NCBI RefSeq assembly: GCF_014698065.1
Contig: NZ_JACJSI010000029.1
Span: 16,949-80,948 of the forward strand
Reading direction: 5' to 3'
From: Nostoc flagelliforme FACHB-838
GTDB taxonomy: Bacteria > Cyanobacteriota > Cyanobacteriia > Cyanobacteriales > Nostocaceae
Length of the DNA stretch: 64,000 nucleotides
Numbering within the stretch: position 1 is the first letter of the stretch; each line of letters begins with the position of its first letter. The notes under the pieces were generated by a model. The model searched no databases and was not told the DNA's origin. It was given only the letters and a program-made list of their open reading frames with translations. Both the position numbers and the translations under genes were made by a program. Shown here piece after piece: positions 1 to 8,393 of this stretch.

Positions 1-152
1 GCAAAATGAAACTCCACTCCGAAATGAGGCATTCTAAGCCTTAATGTACAGTATTCCCCAGAGAAACAACACTAAACTACTGTATAATTAGTTAAAATTT
101 CCGGTAATTATATCGGGATAGTAGGCTTAAAATTTCTGGATTAAAAACCCCA

Positions 153-181
153 TTGACTCTTTAAAAGTATAGGACTAATGT
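153..181 (+). promoter_or_regulatory. sigma-70-type promoter for the Met/Cys-rich protein
   Basis: TTGACT (153-158) and TAATGT (176-181) are separated by 17 bases, which suits a housekeeping promoter, with transcription starting near 188. An inverted repeat (AGGACTA at 171-177, TAGTCCT at 188-194) spans the -10 box and the likely start and could be an operator. This is prediction from pattern only. Confidence 0.45.
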
Positions 182-241
182 GATGAGTAGTCCTTCCGAG
201 GACACTATATTTATGCATCAAAAAATCAGGAGGTATTTCCG

Positions 242-610
242 ATGATGATGATGACTGAAACCATGACTCCAGAAATGCAGACTTGCATGGATGTTTGTAT
301 GAACTGTCATAAAATGTGCATGGAAACCATGACTTATTGCATGAGTAAAGGTGGTCAGCACATGGACAAGAGCATGATGAGTATGATGAGTATGATGCGC
401 GATTGCTCTGAAATGTGCATGATGTGCATGAACATGATGATGAGCGGTTCTGAGTTCATGGAACGCACTTGTATGCTTTGCGCGGAAATGTGCGATCGCA
501 CTGCAATGGCATGTGAGATGATGAGCGATGACGCAAAAATGATGGAATGTGCTGCCGCTTGCCGCAAGTGTGCAGAGTCTTGCAGAAGTATGCAGATGAT
601 GCCTGCATAA
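242..610 (+). CDS. Met/Cys-rich four-helix-bundle metal-binding protein (DUF326/Csp-like)
   Basis: A 122-residue cytosolic protein with no signal peptide. By my count it has 37 Met and 16 Cys. The Cys fall in CxxC or CxxxC spacings along predicted helices (CMNCHKMC, CSEMCMMC, CRKCAESC), the pattern of the DUF326 'four-helix bundle copper-binding' family that includes the Csp copper-storage proteins. By analogy it would bind many Cu(I) ions inside a helical bundle; the metal and the role are inference. The start at 242 is supported by AGGAGG at 228-233 with an 8-base gap; ATGs at 245 and 248 are alternatives. The Met content is far higher than I expect for the family, with runs such as SMMSMMSMM. 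It stands alone, with its own promoter and a downstream hairpin. Confidence 0.8.
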   Translation: MMMMTETMTPEMQTCMDVCMNCHKMCMETMTYCMSKGGQHMDKSMMSMMSMMRDCSEMCMMCMNMMMSGSEFMERTCMLCAEMCDRTAMACEMMSDDAKMMECAAACRKCAESCRSMQMMPA

Positions 611-649
611 TTTCTCTAACTAGCAGAAGTTTCTCTGCAACCTAATATT

Positions 650-681
650 CAAGCGCTCAGACTCTTCGGTCTGGGCGCTTG
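650..681 (+). terminator. strong hairpin after the Met/Cys-rich gene
   Basis: Stems CAAGCGC (650-656) and GCGCTTG (675-681) enclose a second stem CAGAC/GTCTG. No T-tract follows, so it may act as an RNA-stabilising or factor-dependent end. It lies between convergent genes and could serve both. Confidence 0.5.
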
Positions 682-712
682 AAGTAAAGACTTAAAGGTA
701 ATATCTCTGCGC

Positions 713-2530
713 TCACTCCATCAAAATCAACCGCAGAGGATCTAAACGCACATACCAAGGAAAAGGTTTATCTTTCATCGTTGCCCATTTTTCTTTGAAG
801 ACTTCAGCTTGCAGATGGTAATCTTGAGAATTCTTGCTAGGCGAATTTAATTTGAGAAATAATGTCATCCGATGGGGCGTTTCACTTGTTCGTACTACCC
901 AACAGGGAAAGGTATTTTCTTGTGATGAGTCGTTGGTAAAAATGAACTGATGGGCACGAATGCCGATGTGAGATAATTCGCTCTTAACTGGTTCAATTAC
1001 TTGCAGAGTACAACCCCAATCAATCGCTTCTACCTGTTGCGATGACTGGAGAACAGCACGGGAGAAGTTTTTACATCCGGTAAGTTGGGCGACACTAACG
1101 GTAGTAGGATGCTGGAAAATATCATATTTGCTGCCATGATGAACGGCTCTACCATGCTCCAATACCAGCAGATTCGGGCAAATCCGATAAGCTTCTTCCA
1201 TATTATGAGTGACAAATAGAGTCACACCTTTGTAGCCAGCTAGAGTTTCTGTCATTTGCTGCTCTAATTGGCTACGCAGATGGGTGTCAAGTGCGGAAAA
1301 CGGTTCATCCAAAAGCAGCGCTTCCGGTTGACTTGCTAATGCTCTTGCTAAGGCTACCCGTTGTTGCTGGCCCCCTGAGAGTTGGTGCGGATAGCGATCG
1401 CCTAATCCCTGCAACTGCATTGCTATTAGTTGCTGTTCTACTTGTACTCTAATACTCCCAGCAGATAGTTTTTTGGGCAAGCCGAAAGCAATATTTTGCG
1501 CCACACTTAGATGCGGAAACAGAGCGTAATTCTGCACTAAAAAACTGATGCGGCGATCGCGGCTGGGTAAATTAATTCCTTGTTTTGAGTCAAACAGTAC
1601 TCTGTCATTTAAAACTATGCGTCCACTAGAAGGCGTTTCTATCCCTGCAAGACAGCGCAAAATCATACTTTTACCTGCTCCAGAACCCCCCAATAGTCCC
1701 AAAGGTTGCTCATCAGTAGTGAAAGCAACTTTTAAATCAAAGCTAGGAAGTATTTTTTCAATATTGACAAACAATCCCCCAGATTCAAAACTAGAGTCGA
1801 ACGTATAAAGATTTTCTCCCCCTGCCTCCCCTGCCTCCCCTGCTCCCTCTGCTCCCTCTGCTCTCCTCCCCTTCTCCCTCAATTCTTGCCAAAAGTTGAC
1901 TGCAATAATTCCAGAGAGAGAAATCACCATAATTGCGAGCGCCCAAAACCACGCTTCGTCCATTGCTCCCGCTTCCACAGCAAAATAAATCGCCATTGGG
2001 ATTGTTTGCGTTTGTCCGGGAATATTACCAGCCAACATCAGCGTCGCCCCAAATTCTCCCAAAGCACGGGCAAAAGCGAGCATTGTGGCGGCTGCAATAC
2101 CGGGTAACGCTAGGGGGAAACTGATGCGCCAAAAGATTGTAGCTTCAGTTGCACCAAGGGTTCTGGCTACTCGCAGCAGATTACCGTCTATTTGTTCAAA
2201 GGCTCCTAGTGCAGTTTTATACATCAAAGGAAAAGAAACTACTGTGGCTGCGATCGCTGCACCATACCAAGTAAAAACGATGGTGAAGTCAAAAGTCTCC
2301 ATGAGTTTCCCTACAGGGCCATTTTTCCCAAAAAATAGCAGCAACAAGAAACCGACAACTGTGGGAGGCAAAATCAGTGGCGCAATAAAGATACTCTCAA
2401 TCAACGATTTACCCTTGCCACGATATCCCAGCATCCAGTAGGCAGCAGCGATACCCCAAAAGAAGGTGATAAATGTGGCAAGTAACGAAGTTTTGAGTGA
2501 TATCCAAAGGGGCGATAAATCCAATGGCAT
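713..2530 (-). CDS. modBC: fused molybdate ABC transporter permease/ATP-binding protein ModBC
   Basis: One 605-residue chain joins the two inner-membrane parts of a molybdate importer. Residues 1-215 are a ModB-type permease with several hydrophobic helices and an EAA-like loop (ARTLGATEATIFWRISFP, about 123-140). Residues 240-480 are an ABC ATPase: Walker A GGSGAGKS near 282, signature LSGGQQQRV near 383, Walker B LLLDEPFSALD near 405. The rest is a Mop/TOBE-like molybdate-sensing region. Such fusions are known from Anabaena. Molybdenum would serve nitrogenase and nitrate reductase. The binding protein ModA is not in the window. The Gly/Ala/Glu linker (about 217-238) is encoded by a simple-sequence repeat. 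Confidence 0.93.
   Translation of the reverse strand: MPLDLSPLWISLKTSLLATFITFFWGIAAAYWMLGYRGKGKSLIESIFIAPLILPPTVVGFLLLLFFGKNGPVGKLMETFDFTIVFTWYGAAIAATVVSFPLMYKTALGAFEQIDGNLLRVARTLGATEATIFWRISFPLALPGIAAATMLAFARALGEFGATLMLAGNIPGQTQTIPMAIYFAVEAGAMDEAWFWALAIMVISLSGIIAVNFWQELREKGRRAEGAEGAGEAGEAGGENLYTFDSSFESGGLFVNIEKILPSFDLKVAFTTDEQPLGLLGGSGAGKSMILRCLAGIETPSSGRIVLNDRVLFDSKQGINLPSRDRRISFLVQNYALFPHLSVAQNIAFGLPKKLSAGSIRVQVEQQLIAMQLQGLGDRYPHQLSGGQQQRVALARALASQPEALLLDEPFSALDTHLRSQLEQQMTETLAGYKGVTLFVTHNMEEAYRICPNLLVLEHGRAVHHGSKYDIFQHPTTVSVAQLTGCKNFSRAVLQSSQQVEAIDWGCTLQVIEPVKSELSHIGIRAHQFIFTNDSSQENTFPCWVVRTSETPHRMTLFLKLNSPSKNSQDYHLQAEVFKEKWATMKDKPFPWYVRLDPLRLILME
1817..1880. repeat. CT-rich short tandem repeat inside modBC
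   Basis: Imperfect repeats of CCCCTGCCT/CTCCCTCTG type. They encode the AEGAEGAGEAGEAGG linker of ModBC in frame. The same type of repeat is intergenic at 16943-16968 (opposite orientation), 61660-61702 and 63405-63453. Confidence 0.85.
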
Positions 2531-2916
2531 AGTTGCGTAAGGAAGAATTAGCTCAACTAATCCCTAATTTACCAACTTTAATCTCGAAAAGTTGGTAAAA
2601 CTTGGTCAATTAGATTACGAACGATGAAGAAAATCCGAAAAACAGAATATTCATATTGGAGAAACAATATGTAATGACTCACGCAGCTAGCAGATGTATT
2701 TTCTGTTATGGAATCTAGAGCAAAGACAAATTCGCTCCAATACTGCTCGGTTAAAGGGAAAAGGAGCGGAAGGCTCGATATATAAGGTTTTTTCCCTTTA
2801 ACCCTTTCCCTTTCCCCCAAAACCCGACAAGTATTGAAATCCGCTTTGGAGAACCTATACGAAAAAAGTATGACACTTGCGTCAGTCCTAAGAAAAATAG
2901 CAATAGGAGTTTATTT
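2531..2916. other. intergenic region between divergent modBC and the RTX gene
   Basis: No gene seen. Both flanking promoters should lie here. There is a low-complexity run rich in CCCTTT/TTTCCC (about 2755-2820). AGGAG at 2905-2909 is the likely ribosome site of the RTX gene. I could not fix a promoter. Confidence 0.5.
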
Positions 2917-4014
2917 ATGGCTATCTACGGCACTTCTGGCAATGACAATCTAATCGGTACTGAATTGGCTGATATCTCCATTTTTGGTTATGCAGGCAAC
3001 GATAATATTAATGGCAAAGGCGGAGACGACATAATCGATGCTGGAGAGGGAAATGATTTAGTTTCCGGTGGCAACGGTAAGGACACTATCCTAGGTCGCG
3101 CAGGCAAAGATACTCTCTACGGAGACGATGGCAATGATGTTATTTATGGTGAAGCGGGCGATGACTTTATGTGGGGTGGAGCAGGCACTGATATTTTAAT
3201 TGGTGGAACAGGCAATGATACTTACCTCATTTCTGCACAAACCGGGGATACGGCTGACACCATTACTGAAAATACAAACGAGGGTACTGACACTGTTTTA
3301 TCTTATACTAACTACACTCTAGGGGCTAACCTAGAGAATTTGACATTATTGTATGCCAATACTGCTTCCTCTGGCACTGGTAACAGCCTCAACAATAAGA
3401 TTATAGGAAATGATTACTCAAATGTTCTCAGTGGTTTGGGAGGAAACGATAACCTTGAGGGCAAAGGTGGCAACGATTATATCTTCGGTGGTGATGGTGA
3501 TGACAACCTTCTCGGTGGGGCTGGTAATGATTTCCTTTATGGCGGAAAGGGTAATGACGCGCTCTTCGGTGACGAAATCACTAATGGTAGTGGTACTCCC
3601 GCAGGTAATGACTACTTGAGTGGTGAAGATGGTAACGATCTGCTCTACGGGGGACGTGGAAATGACACAATGCTTGGTGGTGCAGGCAATGATTTCCTCA
3701 ATGGCTATGGCGGTGGTAGTGACGAAATCGATAGGTATACTGGCGGTACTGGGGCGGATACATTCAGTCTTGGTTACAACGGTTCTTTTACCAATATTGA
3801 CTATTTGGGCAGTGGATATGCCATAATCACAGATTTCAAGCGATCGGAAGGTGACAAAATTAGGATCGGTGGTAGTATCAATAACTACAATTTTACAAAA
3901 AGTAACTTCGGTGGCACGGCAGCTTTAGATACCCTCATCTACAGAAATGGCGATTTAATTGCTGTTGTGCAAGATACTACAAACGTATCTACCGCTTTAG
4001 ACTTTGTTGTCTAA
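2917..4014 (+). CDS. RTX-type calcium-binding repeat protein
   Basis: A 365-residue protein built largely of nonapeptide repeats of the GGxGxDxLx type (GGDGDDNLLG, GGAGNDFLYG, GGRGNDTML). They lie in two blocks, about 20-105 and 165-270, split by a non-repeat stretch. Such repeats fold into a calcium-loaded parallel beta-roll and mark substrates of type I secretion, which use an uncleaved C-terminal signal; no N-terminal signal peptide is present. The C-terminus (TDFKRSEGDKIRI..., ending DFVV) fits an RTX end. There is no catalytic domain, so the role is unknown: a surface or exported protein is most likely. AGGAG at 2905-2909 supports the start. A strong hairpin follows. Confidence 0.85.
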   Translation: MAIYGTSGNDNLIGTELADISIFGYAGNDNINGKGGDDIIDAGEGNDLVSGGNGKDTILGRAGKDTLYGDDGNDVIYGEAGDDFMWGGAGTDILIGGTGNDTYLISAQTGDTADTITENTNEGTDTVLSYTNYTLGANLENLTLLYANTASSGTGNSLNNKIIGNDYSNVLSGLGGNDNLEGKGGNDYIFGGDGDDNLLGGAGNDFLYGGKGNDALFGDEITNGSGTPAGNDYLSGEDGNDLLYGGRGNDTMLGGAGNDFLNGYGGGSDEIDRYTGGTGADTFSLGYNGSFTNIDYLGSGYAIITDFKRSEGDKIRIGGSINNYNFTKSNFGGTAALDTLIYRNGDLIAVVQDTTNVSTALDFVV

Positions 4015-4053
4015 GTGAGTCTGACTTTTTACGTCTAGATGGTGTGAAAAGTC

Positions 4054-4086
4054 ATATCCCCGGCTTCTTACCAGAAGTCGGGGATA
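4054..4086 (+). terminator. strong hairpin after the RTX gene
   Basis: Near-perfect stem, ATATCCCCG(gc)TTCT against AGAA(gt)CGGGGATAT with loop TACC. No clear T-tract; it is followed by the palindrome CTAGCGATCGCTAG-like HIP1 site. It lies between convergent genes. Confidence 0.6.
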
Positions 4087-4167
4087 TTAGCGATCGCTAG
4101 TTTTCACAAATCAGATAGGATTCTTGTAGGGCTACTAGCTACAAACTTTCACCCAATAGTTTCTTAA

Positions 4168-5070
4168 CTAGTCCAGTTGAGCGCTGTAGGCACTAAAACC
4201 GTAAGCCAAAGTTTCTTTTAAATTACCTGAAGGCTTGAGACTTCTGTTAATAGCATTAGCAAAGGGCACTGGAATTCCTTTAATAGTTTCCGGCAAAATT
4301 GCATATTCTTGTGTCGGTTCGACAATGTATTCTGGACACTTCGTTTTCATGCCAGCAGTCGTTAACATTTCATTGATTTCAGCAGCAGAATATTGCTTGA
4401 GATAAACTGGATTTCTCACAAATGGGTTCAGTCTTCTGATAAAATTGTGGATAATATGAGAAGGACAAGACTTATTGTGAAAGGAATGATTAAAAACAAA
4501 AATCCCACCAGGTTTTAGCACACGAGATATATCAGCCAGCAAATTCCTTAATTGTGCATCTGGGATATGCATAAAAACGCAGTTAGAAATTACCAAATCT
4601 ATAGAATTATCTTCTAAAGGCAATATTTCAGCAGAAGTACAAATCAAGTTAAATTCAGCTTCTGGGAAAAAATTATATTCTTGCTTAACCTTGACTAACC
4701 GCCGCAATAAAGGTTCAGAAATATCAACGCCATAATATTTTTCGCATCTCAGATTTTTCGCTTTAGAGAGATGCAAAGGTGCGCGACCGTAACCAGAACC
4801 AATTTCCAAAATCGAACCAACAGATTTATTCAACGGAAATTTGTTCCAAGTACCGCCAGGCGTACCAGTTAGCAAAGTGTAATCTTCTTTAATGGGCGAT
4901 GTCTCTGCAATTTTTTCAATTTTTTGGGAACCATAATATGTTTTACCAATAGCGTCCCATGTTTTTTTATGTTGAGTATTATTTAATTGTTCATAATCGC
5001 TAGGAAAATAAATACCATCTCGTAATTCAAAGTCATTTAAACTGAATTTTACATTTGCTAATTGAGACAT
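4168..5070 (-). CDS. class I SAM-dependent methyltransferase
   Basis: A 300-residue protein. The SAM-binding motif I is ILEIGSGYGRAPLHL, about 93-107; the acidic loop GVDIS follows; LPLEDNSIDLVISNCVFMH (about 157-175) is the Methyltransf_11/25 motif and RVLKPGGIFVF is the usual beta-strand motif. The N-terminal 80 residues (FELRDGIYFPSDYEQLNN...) are an extra region I do not recognise. The substrate is unknown. GAGGA about ten bases upstream of the ATG supports the start. The gene is monocistronic and converges with the RTX gene. Confidence 0.8.
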   Translation of the reverse strand: MSQLANVKFSLNDFELRDGIYFPSDYEQLNNTQHKKTWDAIGKTYYGSQKIEKIAETSPIKEDYTLLTGTPGGTWNKFPLNKSVGSILEIGSGYGRAPLHLSKAKNLRCEKYYGVDISEPLLRRLVKVKQEYNFFPEAEFNLICTSAEILPLEDNSIDLVISNCVFMHIPDAQLRNLLADISRVLKPGGIFVFNHSFHNKSCPSHIIHNFIRRLNPFVRNPVYLKQYSAAEINEMLTTAGMKTKCPEYIVEPTQEYAILPETIKGIPVPFANAINRSLKPSGNLKETLAYGFSAYSAQLD

Positions 5071-5320
5071 TATGATTATTCCTCATGAATAGTTAAGTCT
5101 GTTTTCTGTTATACTCCTAACTCAGCATTAACCGCAAGTGATTTTTAGTGAGCTGCTTACCCTAAGCTTTCTTTAAAGTCTATAACTATTTTAAATTCGA
5201 TGGAATGTGCTAGCACGCCTGTTGCATCCAAGTGAAAACCGTTATAATCACAACCCATTGCCTGATGAGAACACAAGTTCGTATACATTAGTTGAGGGAC
5301 TGCAACAATCGGAGGGTGAG

Positions 5321-6829
5321 ATGCTAGAAAGATCACAACAAAAACGGGTGGTAGTTGTAGGTGCTGGTTGGGCTGGTTTAGGAGCAACCTACCATTTGGC
5401 AAAACAAGGTTATGATGTGACACTTCTCGAAGCAGGCCCCTATCCCGGTGGGTTGGTGGCAGGTTGGCAAACAGCAGCCGGAAAATCTGTTGAAGCTGGT
5501 ATTCATGGCTTCTGGTATCCTTACAAAAATATTTTTTCCCTCATCAATGAATTAGAAATTAATCCTTTTACTACTTGGACTCGTTCTTCGCAATATTCGC
5601 CAGCAGGTTTGGAAGTTGAATCACCAATTTTTCAAGATTTACCACGACTTCCCTCGCCACTGGGAACTTTTCTCTACACTCAGTTTAAGCGGCTGCCACT
5701 AATTGACCGACTCAGCGCCCTGCCTTTACTTTATGCGGTTGTTGATTTTGACAACTCTGATGCAGCTTGGCGGCGCTATGACTTTGTAACTGCCCGTGAA
5801 TTGTTCAAAGATTTTAACGTTTCTGCACGGCTTTACCGGGATGCTTTTGAACCGATGTTATTAGTGGGCTTGTTTGCCCCTGGTGAACAATGTTCAGCCG
5901 CCGCAACTTTAGGGATGCTTTACTTTTTTATTCTGGCTCATCAACCCGATTTTGATGTGGTTTGGTGTCGGGGAACTGTTGGAGAAAAGATATTTCGTCC
6001 TTGGGTGGAACGTATTGAAAAAGCTGGTGCACGAGTGTTGCCAAAGCGTCGGGTTACAGACTTAATTGTTGATAGTAATCAAGTCAAGGGTGTGGTTTGC
6101 GGTGATGAGGTTTTTAATGCAGATGCCGTGATTTTTGCGGTTGGAATCACAGGGATGAAAAAAATTGTCTCAACTAGCTCTAGTTTACAAAGCCGTGAAG
6201 AATTCCGTAATTTGAGTAATTTAGGAGCAATTGATGTTTTAGCAACGCGACTATGGTTTGACCGCAAAATTGATATTCCTCGTCCTTCCAATGCTTGTTT
6301 TGGATTCGACACTAGTACAGGTTGGACGTTTTTTGATTTAAATGCTCTACATGATGAATATCGAGATGAGCCGGGAACAGTGATTGAAGTTGATTTTTAT
6401 CACGCCAATCAGTTCCTCAGTTTGAGCGATGAGGAGATTTTATCAATAGTTCAGGGTTATTTAGCAACTTGTGTACCAGCGTTTCGAGAGGCAAAGATTA
6501 TTGATAGCAGTGTAATTCGGCTACCTCAAGCGGTGACTCACTTTGCACCCGGCAGTTATCGTTATATGTTGCCCGCCAAGACAAGTTTTGAGAATGTGTT
6601 TATGAGTGGGGATTGGATTGTGAACCGTCATGGTTCTTGGTCGCAGGAAAAGGCTTATGTTACTGGTTTAGAGGCGGCGAATTTGGTGGTGTCTTATTTG
6701 GGAGAAGGTCAGCCATCTGAGATTTTAGCTGTAGAAGAGGATGAAGTGCATATCCAAGTGGCGCGATCGCTCAACCAAACTTTGCGTGACTTGGGCAAAT
6801 CTACCCTACCTAATTTTTGGTTGCCCTAA
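5321..6829 (+). CDS. FAD-dependent amine oxidase/phytoene desaturase-like oxidoreductase
   Basis: A 502-residue flavoprotein. The dinucleotide motif VVVGAGWAGLGATYHLAKQG and the following EAGPYPGG are the classic FAD signature of the amine oxidase/phytoene desaturase/HpnE superfamily. A C-terminal FAD motif includes FMSGDWI (about 426-432). The reaction is not clear; cyanobacterial relatives are usually called carotene desaturase/isomerase-like or hydroxysqualene dehydroxylase-like. I chose the ATG at 5321 because GGAGG sits at 5311-5315 with a proper gap and the FAD motif then starts near residue 10. An upstream in-frame ATG at 5207 would add 38 residues with no homology signal. Confidence 0.82.
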   Translation: MLERSQQKRVVVVGAGWAGLGATYHLAKQGYDVTLLEAGPYPGGLVAGWQTAAGKSVEAGIHGFWYPYKNIFSLINELEINPFTTWTRSSQYSPAGLEVESPIFQDLPRLPSPLGTFLYTQFKRLPLIDRLSALPLLYAVVDFDNSDAAWRRYDFVTARELFKDFNVSARLYRDAFEPMLLVGLFAPGEQCSAAATLGMLYFFILAHQPDFDVVWCRGTVGEKIFRPWVERIEKAGARVLPKRRVTDLIVDSNQVKGVVCGDEVFNADAVIFAVGITGMKKIVSTSSSLQSREEFRNLSNLGAIDVLATRLWFDRKIDIPRPSNACFGFDTSTGWTFFDLNALHDEYRDEPGTVIEVDFYHANQFLSLSDEEILSIVQGYLATCVPAFREAKIIDSSVIRLPQAVTHFAPGSYRYMLPAKTSFENVFMSGDWIVNRHGSWSQEKAYVTGLEAANLVVSYLGEGQPSEILAVEEDEVHIQVARSLNQTLRDLGKSTLPNFWLP

Positions 6830-6935
6830 TCCGTAGGACGCGAAGAGTTAATCAATAATTGTAATCTAAATTCGGTAAGCTAAAGAAAGCGATCGCGATA
6901 CCATCTTTATAATGTAAATCAAATCACATAAGCTT

Positions 6936-7301
6936 ATGGAGCCAGACTCTTTACAAACCGAGGTGATTCTGACGCATCCGCGTGAGTCCCTCGGTAAAGT
7001 GCAACTTGATTGGACACCCCAACCCGGAAACTATCTCGATTTTGAAGGTAAAACCTACGCGGTTTTAGAACGCCGCCATCGATATCAACTTAAAGGTGGG
7101 CGCTACCGCTTGCATAATATTGCCATTTATGTACAATCTGCTAAACGACCATCTGAGAAAAGTTTGGTAGCGGGACGTTGGGTAATTGGCGATGCTACCT
7201 GCTGTTACAATGCTCATTCAGAACTCATTCGCTGTGCAGTTAACCCAGATGGGCCTTGCGAATCTTGCCGCTTTTATGAAAAGTTAGAAGTTACAAGTTA
7301 G
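6936..7301 (+). CDS. conserved cyanobacterial protein, DUF6464-like
   Basis: A 121-residue soluble protein. Features are a Tyr/Arg-rich core (YAVLERRHRYQL, GGRYRLHNIAIYVQ) and a C-terminal pair GDATCCYNAHSELIRCAV / GPCESCRFYE whose cysteines could bind metal. I link it to DUF6464, a small cyanobacterial family of unknown function, from memory. It follows the FAD oxidoreductase by about 105 bases on the same strand and may be co-transcribed. Confidence 0.65.
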   Translation: MEPDSLQTEVILTHPRESLGKVQLDWTPQPGNYLDFEGKTYAVLERRHRYQLKGGRYRLHNIAIYVQSAKRPSEKSLVAGRWVIGDATCCYNAHSELIRCAVNPDGPCESCRFYEKLEVTS

Positions 7302-7369
7302 GAGTCAAAAAGTTCAAACATGATTTTGTAGCCAAGTCAGGAGGATGACCTCCTAACTTAGGCATCTAC

Positions 7370-8230
7370 TTAACTGCGTGATAACTGTCTATAGATATCA
7401 AATAAACCGTATGAAATGTCTGAACTCTCTGGACACAAAACCTGATGTGACTCTGGGAGTTTGTACCAAGGAATAGTTGGGTAAAGATGGTGAAGATAGT
7501 GATACCCAGTATTATGAGTTAAAAGATTAATTATCGAGTTAAGGTTTGATCTTGTACCGGATACAGTATTAAAGTGTTCATGTACCTCAGACCAACATGA
7601 ATAACAAGAATAACACCATAGTAGGGGAACAAACCAGTATAACAGTAAGATTTGGATATGTCCTGATAAAAAGAAGCTGAGAACGACAACGAACCAAAAC
7701 AGAACTATCTTAAAGCTGCTTTTGAACGGACGCCAGTCTAACTCTTTCATGTGAAGGTAGGAGTCTTCAAAGAAGAGATAGACACCAAATCCCATTATAG
7801 GTTTAATAAATAAGACAAATAACAAATTTTTGTTTGGTTTGTATAATCCCAACATTTCATAATATTTAGGTATGTAATCTTTATCGCTCCCAAAATAATT
7901 ATGATGAGGAAGGTGGTGCTTACGATAAGTAGCTACTGTTCTAAAAACAGGAAAAGCATAGAGGAACTCTAACTTTTCATTCCAAATTTTTCTCTGAAAT
8001 AAATTGTTGTGTGTTGCTTCATGTACTAATCCTTCTCCGATAGCAAATTGAAAAAGGCCGATCGCCCATACTGAAATTAAATAGACAAATATATTATTTA
8101 TCCAAATGCTAAAAGCAGCAATCATAAAAATTGCCATCCAGTCTCTCAGCAAAGCTAGGAAAGCTTTAATATCGTTTCGTTCAATAAAGTCAATTGGTTT
8201 ACTTTGATACATCTGTGCGTTATTTAACAA
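7370..8230 (-). CDS. membrane fatty acid desaturase-family protein
   Basis: A 286-residue integral membrane protein with the three His boxes of the desaturase superfamily: HEATHNN near 69, HHLPHHN near 106 and HYLHHLYP near 243. Hydrophobic segments between them fit four membrane helices. These boxes hold a di-iron centre that desaturates or hydroxylates lipids or carotenoids in the thylakoid or plasma membrane. It is shorter than typical DesA/B/C enzymes, so the substrate (acyl lipid or carotenoid) is open. About 160 bases separate it from fmt, which is upstream on the same strand. Confidence 0.8.
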   Translation of the reverse strand: MLNNAQMYQSKPIDFIERNDIKAFLALLRDWMAIFMIAAFSIWINNIFVYLISVWAIGLFQFAIGEGLVHEATHNNLFQRKIWNEKLEFLYAFPVFRTVATYRKHHLPHHNYFGSDKDYIPKYYEMLGLYKPNKNLLFVLFIKPIMGFGVYLFFEDSYLHMKELDWRPFKSSFKIVLFWFVVVLSFFLSGHIQILLLYWFVPLLWCYSCYSCWSEVHEHFNTVSGTRSNLNSIINLLTHNTGYHYLHHLYPTIPWYKLPESHQVLCPESSDISYGLFDIYRQLSRS

Positions 8231-8393
8231 ATCAAACTACTAAACTGCTGAAGGCTAAGACAAGGGCGGTTAAGAAAGAGCATACAGAGCATACTATTAT
8301 ATACTGCTAGATTGTGTTGAACTCTAGTAAACTGCCGTAAAGAATAAGGATACCATTCAAAATTGTTACTGATTTCAATTGACTAACTTTGCG

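Noticed and set aside
1548..2441. Several plus-strand frames opposite modBC
   Set aside because: All are antisense shadows of the well-supported ModBC frame.
2917..4014. Repeats in the RTX gene as a CRISPR-like array
   Set aside because: Units encode in-frame GGxGxDxLx nonapeptides, vary in sequence and lack unique spacers.
5157..5423. Minus-strand 88-codon frame at the start of the FAD oxidoreductase
   Set aside because: Overlaps the FAD-binding motif of the real gene on the other strand; no features of its own.
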